This document shows positions 59,415 through 64,000 of a DNA stretch of 64,000 nucleotides, piece by piece. The DNA is from Undaria pinnatifida (lineage: Eukaryota; Sar; Phaeophyceae; Laminariales; Alariaceae), in contig JABAKD010000010.1 of the NCBI GenBank assembly GCA_012845835.1, forward strand, positions 9,419,599 to 9,483,598. The letters are read 5' to 3'. The position numbers were made by a program, and so were the translations under genes. How positions within the stretch are numbered: the stretch's first letter is position 1; every line of letters begins with the position of its first letter. The notes below the pieces were generated by a model that saw only the letters and a list, made by a program, of their open reading frames with translations, was not told the origin of the DNA and did no database searches.

Positions 59415-60170
59415 GGCTGGTTCACGTAGAAAAAAACAAATATATTTCCCGGCGAATGTCCACGCCGTTTTTTCGATTCAGACCGTGAAATTTTGCACAC
59501 GTGCGCTATGTTCCATTGCGAAGATCTCAACTGTCGTCTTCATTTTTTTTTCGTCTGGTTTGTCGTCAGTTAAGATTTTTGGGACGATATGGCTCACCTT
59601 AGACAAAAAAAAATCGGTGAAAAAAAAAGAAGAACCCCCCCCCCCGAAGGTCAGGCCTCGAAATGGGCATGTAGAACACGTGTGCAAATTTTCAGGGTCT
59701 ATCTCTCAAAAACGGCGTAGGTAGACATTTGGAGTTTTGCGCGTAAAAATGAGTAAGATTACGTTAGTTCCTTAAAATTACTTGGTTTTAGTGTAGGATC
59801 CAGTTTTTCCGCTCGATTTTGCTTAATGTTGAACACAGGCAGGTCAGATCTTAGATTTTTTGCGCGAAAAAAGTTACAGACACGCCTTGGAGTACCTCCC
59901 ACCGGTTCGTGCAAAATGCGGCGCCATTTTTTTTCTCGCCTCCACTTGGAAAAATCCTGAATGTTATTGAAGAGTATAAAGGCCCGTCATTGGTCGATAC
60001 GAATTTTGCTCCTAGAGACAGCCCGAGTGCGTTTAAATTTTTTTGGCCGTGTCACCCTCCTCCATTGGCCATGGGGTATGATACCAAATATTCACCTTTT
60101 GACTGGATATTGCGAGAGGCATTCGCCGGGGAGATATTTTGTTTTTGTCTTTTACGTGAACCAGCCTGTA
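59415..60170 (+). mobile_element. TIR foldback DNA element, copy 2
   Basis: Same element as 35625-36402 but inverted: left end CAGGCTGGTTCACGTAG with CCCGGCGAATGTCC, right end CATTCGCCGGGGAG to CGTGAACCAGCCTG. It has the same inner inverted repeat (59452-59735; arms with CCACGCCGTTTTTTCGA and CAAAAACGGCGTAGG). Shared internal words include TTAATGTTGAACACAGGCAG. Divergence between the copies is moderate, so neither is very young. Confidence 0.88.
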
Positions 60171-60299
60171 TCCTATACCGAATTACCATGCTGGAATGAC
60201 GACACGATGAAGTCGGGGACGTCGCCACAGCCAAACTTCGCTTAAGTTCCTCGGGAGAACACTTAATAACAGATTCTTTCCATTTGGGCTTTTATAAAC

Positions 60300-60425
60300 G
60301 GATGGCGGGGACCGAACCAGCGACCTAACAGTTTGAAAACCCATGGCCTACCGACGAAAGGTTGAGGTATTAGACACCTGCGCTATATTGGTAAAAGGTT
60401 GACCGATTGTCCACCCACCCATGGT
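60300..60425 (-). repeat. tRNA-related SINE-like repeat, complete copy
   Basis: On the - strand: GGACAATCGGTCAACCTTTT, then TCGTCGGTAGGCCATGGG (A-box-like) and GCTGGTTCGGTCCCCGCC (B-box-like). The body is more diverged from the other two complete copies than those are from each other. Confidence 0.55.
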
Positions 60426-61339
60426 GAGCCATACAAAAAGGGCATATATGCTTGTGACGTCGTGTTTATCTTTACTCGAAGCCACCAAATACCCCCCCCC
60501 CACCCTCCCTGATGTAGCCTACGGGGTTAGTGATTTGCTCCGTCGCTTCTTCAGGTTAGTTTTAACACTGCCAACGCCTACCGATTTTCTTGCTTTCGGG
60601 GTGTTGTGCTGACGTTTGTATTCGCTCACGTTGTATGACTGCCGGCTATCACATGCTATACAGAATGCTGTTGTGATTATTCCGCGTCGAGACAACACCT
60701 GCAACGCACCTGCTTCGGTCCGTTTTCCCTTGCGTGGCGTGCCTACAGCTGTCGCTCGTTCTGACAACTACCATCGGCTCAAAAACACCTTCCAGGTGCC
60801 TGTCGACATGCCGTCGTCGAGGGCAATAACAGGAGGTGTGCATCCAAGAGCGGTAGAGCGCCAGTCTCACACCGAGTGGGAGAAGATGCCGACATATTCG
60901 ACAGCTAGATGCTTCTCAACCTTCCTAAGGTGTTGCCGAACAATTTCTTGTCTCGCACTCCGTCTACTAGTAGTACCCTTTATGGTCGGAAATCCATGGA
61001 CTGGCGGGTAAGGGGTGCCTTTGGGTCAACGATGATGATGGCTTGGACCTGCCCAGGCGCGAAAATTAGCGTCTCCCACCGCCTCCTACGAGTACCTCCC
61101 CTTGCGTTTTGCCCCGGACGATCCGGGGGTTGTAGATTCCGCCTTTAGGATGACAAGCCCATGTGCATTGACGTATATGCACCGTCATCATTGCCGGCGT
61201 CGACCATATGACCATTGTCACTCCGCGATCGCTCCTTGCCACTTCATGCCGCGTCGATGGTCGTTGTCGGTCGTCGTCGCATGCTGCTGCGTTTATACCG
61301 GCTTCTCCATGCTTCCTTACAAATTACTTCTCGACAGAT

Positions 61340-62010
61340 CGTGTGTTGATCCTCCCTTTTGCTGCCTCTACCGTCCTGGACTGGTGCCACCCTCTTTCCG
61401 TCATGCCACCGGGATACACCTACACCTATGTTGTTTTTGGCGATTATCTTCAGCCGGCGCGCAGAGATGTCAGCCGTATCTACCGCAAGAATGTCGGGCG
61501 CAAGAAACCACATTCCTTGCGGTGGGAAAAAGATGCCCGTTGTAAAGTTCTCTACCATCAATCCTCTCTTCGGCGAGTCGGTATGCAGTCTGCTTCGAAT
61601 TTTCGCTCGCTGTCTGCAAGCAACTGGCGTACGCACTTGCGCCATACCACAAAGGAAACTGTGGCGTTCCACGCATTTGCAACACTACGGCTCAGGTAGG
61701 ACCACTGGATGGTCGTCAGCTGTGGTCGGATGACTTGGGGCGCCCACCTTCCTCATGCGGGATCAGCATACGGTAAAAACTCGGTCAGCGTCATCACCGG
61801 CTTGGCACCGAACGAGTTGCGCACGAATCACACCTCAGGGTCTTATCCGACAGGTCTCAAACATCCTCACGCCGGGTGACATCAGGTTTAGGGTGCCATC
61901 GACTGTAGTCCTACTGTGACCTTACGGCTGACCGCCGACAGCACAAAAACATGCGCGAGCACCACGCTCTCTCGCCGTTTTCTACGTATATAGAACGCGG
62001 GGGGGGTCCG
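61340..62010 (+). pseudogene. Relic of a Ty3/Gypsy integrase core
   Basis: Translations in changing frames match the intact integrase at 20.6-21.25 kb. GYTYTYVVF then IIFSRRAEM (intact copy: NTYILLFTDRFSRRADMF) lies at 61410-61475. KNSVSVITGLAPNELR lies at 61775-61822 (intact: NNSVSAATGLAPNEVH). LTADRRQHKN followed by EHHALS lies at 61920-61975 (intact: LATDRQKRAN and AHHAFT). Many frame changes and no open frame. A second, older copy of the same family. Confidence 0.8.
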
Positions 62011-64000
62011 CGCTGTCTGGCGAACTACACCAGCCCTCCCCACGACACCAGCAACGGGTAGGTGTGACTGTATATTGCAGTCGCAACTACACATTACGAC
62101 GTCGAAGCTGACGCTGATCCCAGAGTTCTCAAGGAAAAATCGTTGTCACTGAGGTGGAACCGGCCGTCCATGAATGGCACCGTGGACCCCTCCTTACACG
62201 ACGGCGTATCTAACCCTCGCCGCTCTAGTCGCGAAGCTTCCATACTTTGATTGCCCCTAGTGTTGCCGTGTCCTATACGAACGCCGGTGCCGATGCAAGC
62301 CTTGAGTTCGTCGTCCTCCGTTTCCCATACCCACCGGTTATCATACCGTAGTTTCACGCCATAAGAACGTTCGATATAATATAATCACCATACTGCATCC
62401 CTACTGTATGGTATGAGGTAATCGAGGGCAGCATTTCCAAGAGTCTACAGAATATTTGAAGAGAATTGAAGATATCAAGACACTAAAAAACGAATTCACT
62501 GTGAGCACTCCACTATTAGTAACATTCATTCCGTAGGAGGGGGGGGAAGTAGTCGCAGTCCTCTCTCGTCTGTCTCCTGTTAAAGACCGTGGAAAATGAT
62601 TGATGCGATCGTCTTGGGAATGCGAAACGCACACCCCTACTAACCCCGTCGACATGTGATCCTAATGACGGGGGGGGGGGTACCTCACGGCAGTATCGCT
62701 ATAATATAACCCTGCTGTTGGGACACATGTGACGCGAAAATAAAAAACGTGGCGCTTATCAAGCGTCTTAATAGTAAGAGCCTGTTACAGTAGCAGTACG
62801 AGTATCACCATGCCGCGCACGTGCCATATACGGCTCTTTGCACTGCAGTGCGCCCGGCCCGCTCTCCAAAGCAAAGCCGGCTGTGCTTCGTGTGGCCGAT
62901 CGATGCTGAAACCACTCGTCATTTTCTTCGACATGGATGTATTTTTCATTTTGAAGCCCCCCCAAAAGGGTGTGTCGTTTTGGTACAGAAGAAGCAACCG
63001 CGTGGTGTGAGTGCCGCTCGCAAGACAGACCCTCACGCACTAAAGGCGGGCGTTTTCTGTGCTACTGCTACGACAGCTGCCGTGTCAACCGCGACAAGGG
63101 CTCAATCTTGGCGCATGCTCAGATAATAAATATTGGCGCGCACGGTGACACCGGTTCAATAAGCTGTCCGCTTCCTTCCTCGACGATCTGGGACAAAGAA
63201 TCAACGTTGTGCTCCCCTTACCTCGGCACACACAACGGTTACTGGCGCCGCTCACAAGCACTGCATAATGTCTTCAGGTCTGCCGAGGCAGTGCCTTCAT
63301 GTTGCCTTGCAGCGATGTTTAATACCAGTAGTAAGAGAAGCTTTGGTCTAGAACCAGTATAGACGGAAAAAACAATGAACGGTCTTTTTTCCTGGTTTTA
63401 TTTAGACCGTATTTTTATTTTTTTGATTTTATATTTTTTCCATCCCATTTATTATCCTCGCACTACTCTCGCACTCCTTCCCAGCAGTAACTCAGATCTG
63501 GGCTCACATAGCGGGTTCTTCTCTCCCCTCCCCACCACGGTACGCGCCTTCATTTTTTATCGCGAGAATAACTCAGCATTTTCCTCCCTCGTCGACTCGC
63601 GTCGAATTGTGCGTACCCACGCTGCTAGGCGCTCTCAGCACTCGATCCTTGTAATGCGTTTTTGCAAATAAAGTGAAATCGTATGATGTGTAAAATAAAT
63701 TGTAAAAGAAAAAAGAGAATGTTGTATGTTTCCATTCGTCCCGTCCTACGATCGACGTTTGGATCATTTACTGCTACCTGGTACTACTAATACTACCGTT
63801 GTTTTCTCCGAGATTTGGGCTTTGTCGAAGTCGAGCGAGATCGTAAAATAAGCCATGAAGTTATATGTCGGTATGATACCTGGTACTACAGAGCAGTGCC
63901 ACCCGTTCCAGGTACATAGTATAATACTAAAGAGAGGCAGCAGTTCTAATATAGATGTTCAAAAGCTGGTGGTGGTACCCGGCACGTTATCGGTCGCACG
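62011..64000. other. Non-coding end of window
   Basis: No gene or known element recognised. TACCWGGTA palindromes lie at 63775 and 63877. A T-rich stretch is at 63388-63440. Confidence 0.5.

Overview
This window is nuclear DNA from an intron-rich eukaryote. Genes are split into short exons by introns of a few hundred bases to several kilobases with GT..AG borders. The intergenic space and introns are full of minisatellites, poly-G/poly-C tracts and decayed transposable elements. The repeat content (a Ty3/Gypsy element with a NADAR-like module, a Copia element, a LINE relic, TIR foldback elements, tRNA-related SINE-like repeats) and the intron style fit a stramenopile alga, perhaps a brown alga. 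That placement is inference only; no marker gene (rRNA, organelle) is present.

Three host genes can be assembled exon by exon. (1) An importin-beta family nuclear import receptor of the transportin-3/importin-13 type is on the + strand. Its 3' ten exons span 371-9884, all introns are phase 0, and its 5' end lies outside the window. (2) A large protein kinase is on the + strand at about 27124-38309. It has an N-terminal 73-residue tandem repeat region, a coiled coil and acidic stretch, then a kinase domain with an HGD instead of HRD catalytic loop. (3) A peroxisomal delta3,5-delta2,4-dienoyl-CoA isomerase (ECH1 type, ending in SKL) is on the - strand at 52416-40583. It has four exons, and its 9.5-kb first intron holds a whole degenerate Copia retrotransposon in the opposite orientation.

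Layout: 1-9.9 kb import receptor gene; 9.9-14.8 kb minisatellites and non-coding DNA; 14.8-15.7 kb LINE reverse transcriptase relic; 17.2-23.6 kb small repeats around a Ty3/Gypsy element (about 18.06-22.27 kb) that lost its reverse transcriptase by internal deletion but keeps an open integrase-chromodomain-Tudor-like frame; 24-27 kb GGCCCG-rich and SINE-like repeats; 27.1-38.3 kb kinase gene, with a foldback element and a 333-bp near-perfect hairpin in one intron; 38.3-40.6 kb spacer starting with a duplicate of the kinase 3' end; 40.6-52.4 kb ECH1 gene with the nested Copia element; 52.7-54.5 kb LTR-like direct repeat pair; 54.5-64 kb non-coding DNA with a second foldback copy, SINE-like copies and a Gypsy integrase relic.

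Across the whole window a 9-bp palindrome, TACCWGGTA, occurs 15 times against about 0.5 expected; I cannot explain it. The most interesting items are the NADAR-like domain inside the Gypsy polyprotein, the Tudor-like module after its chromodomain, the palindrome family and the long intronic hairpin.
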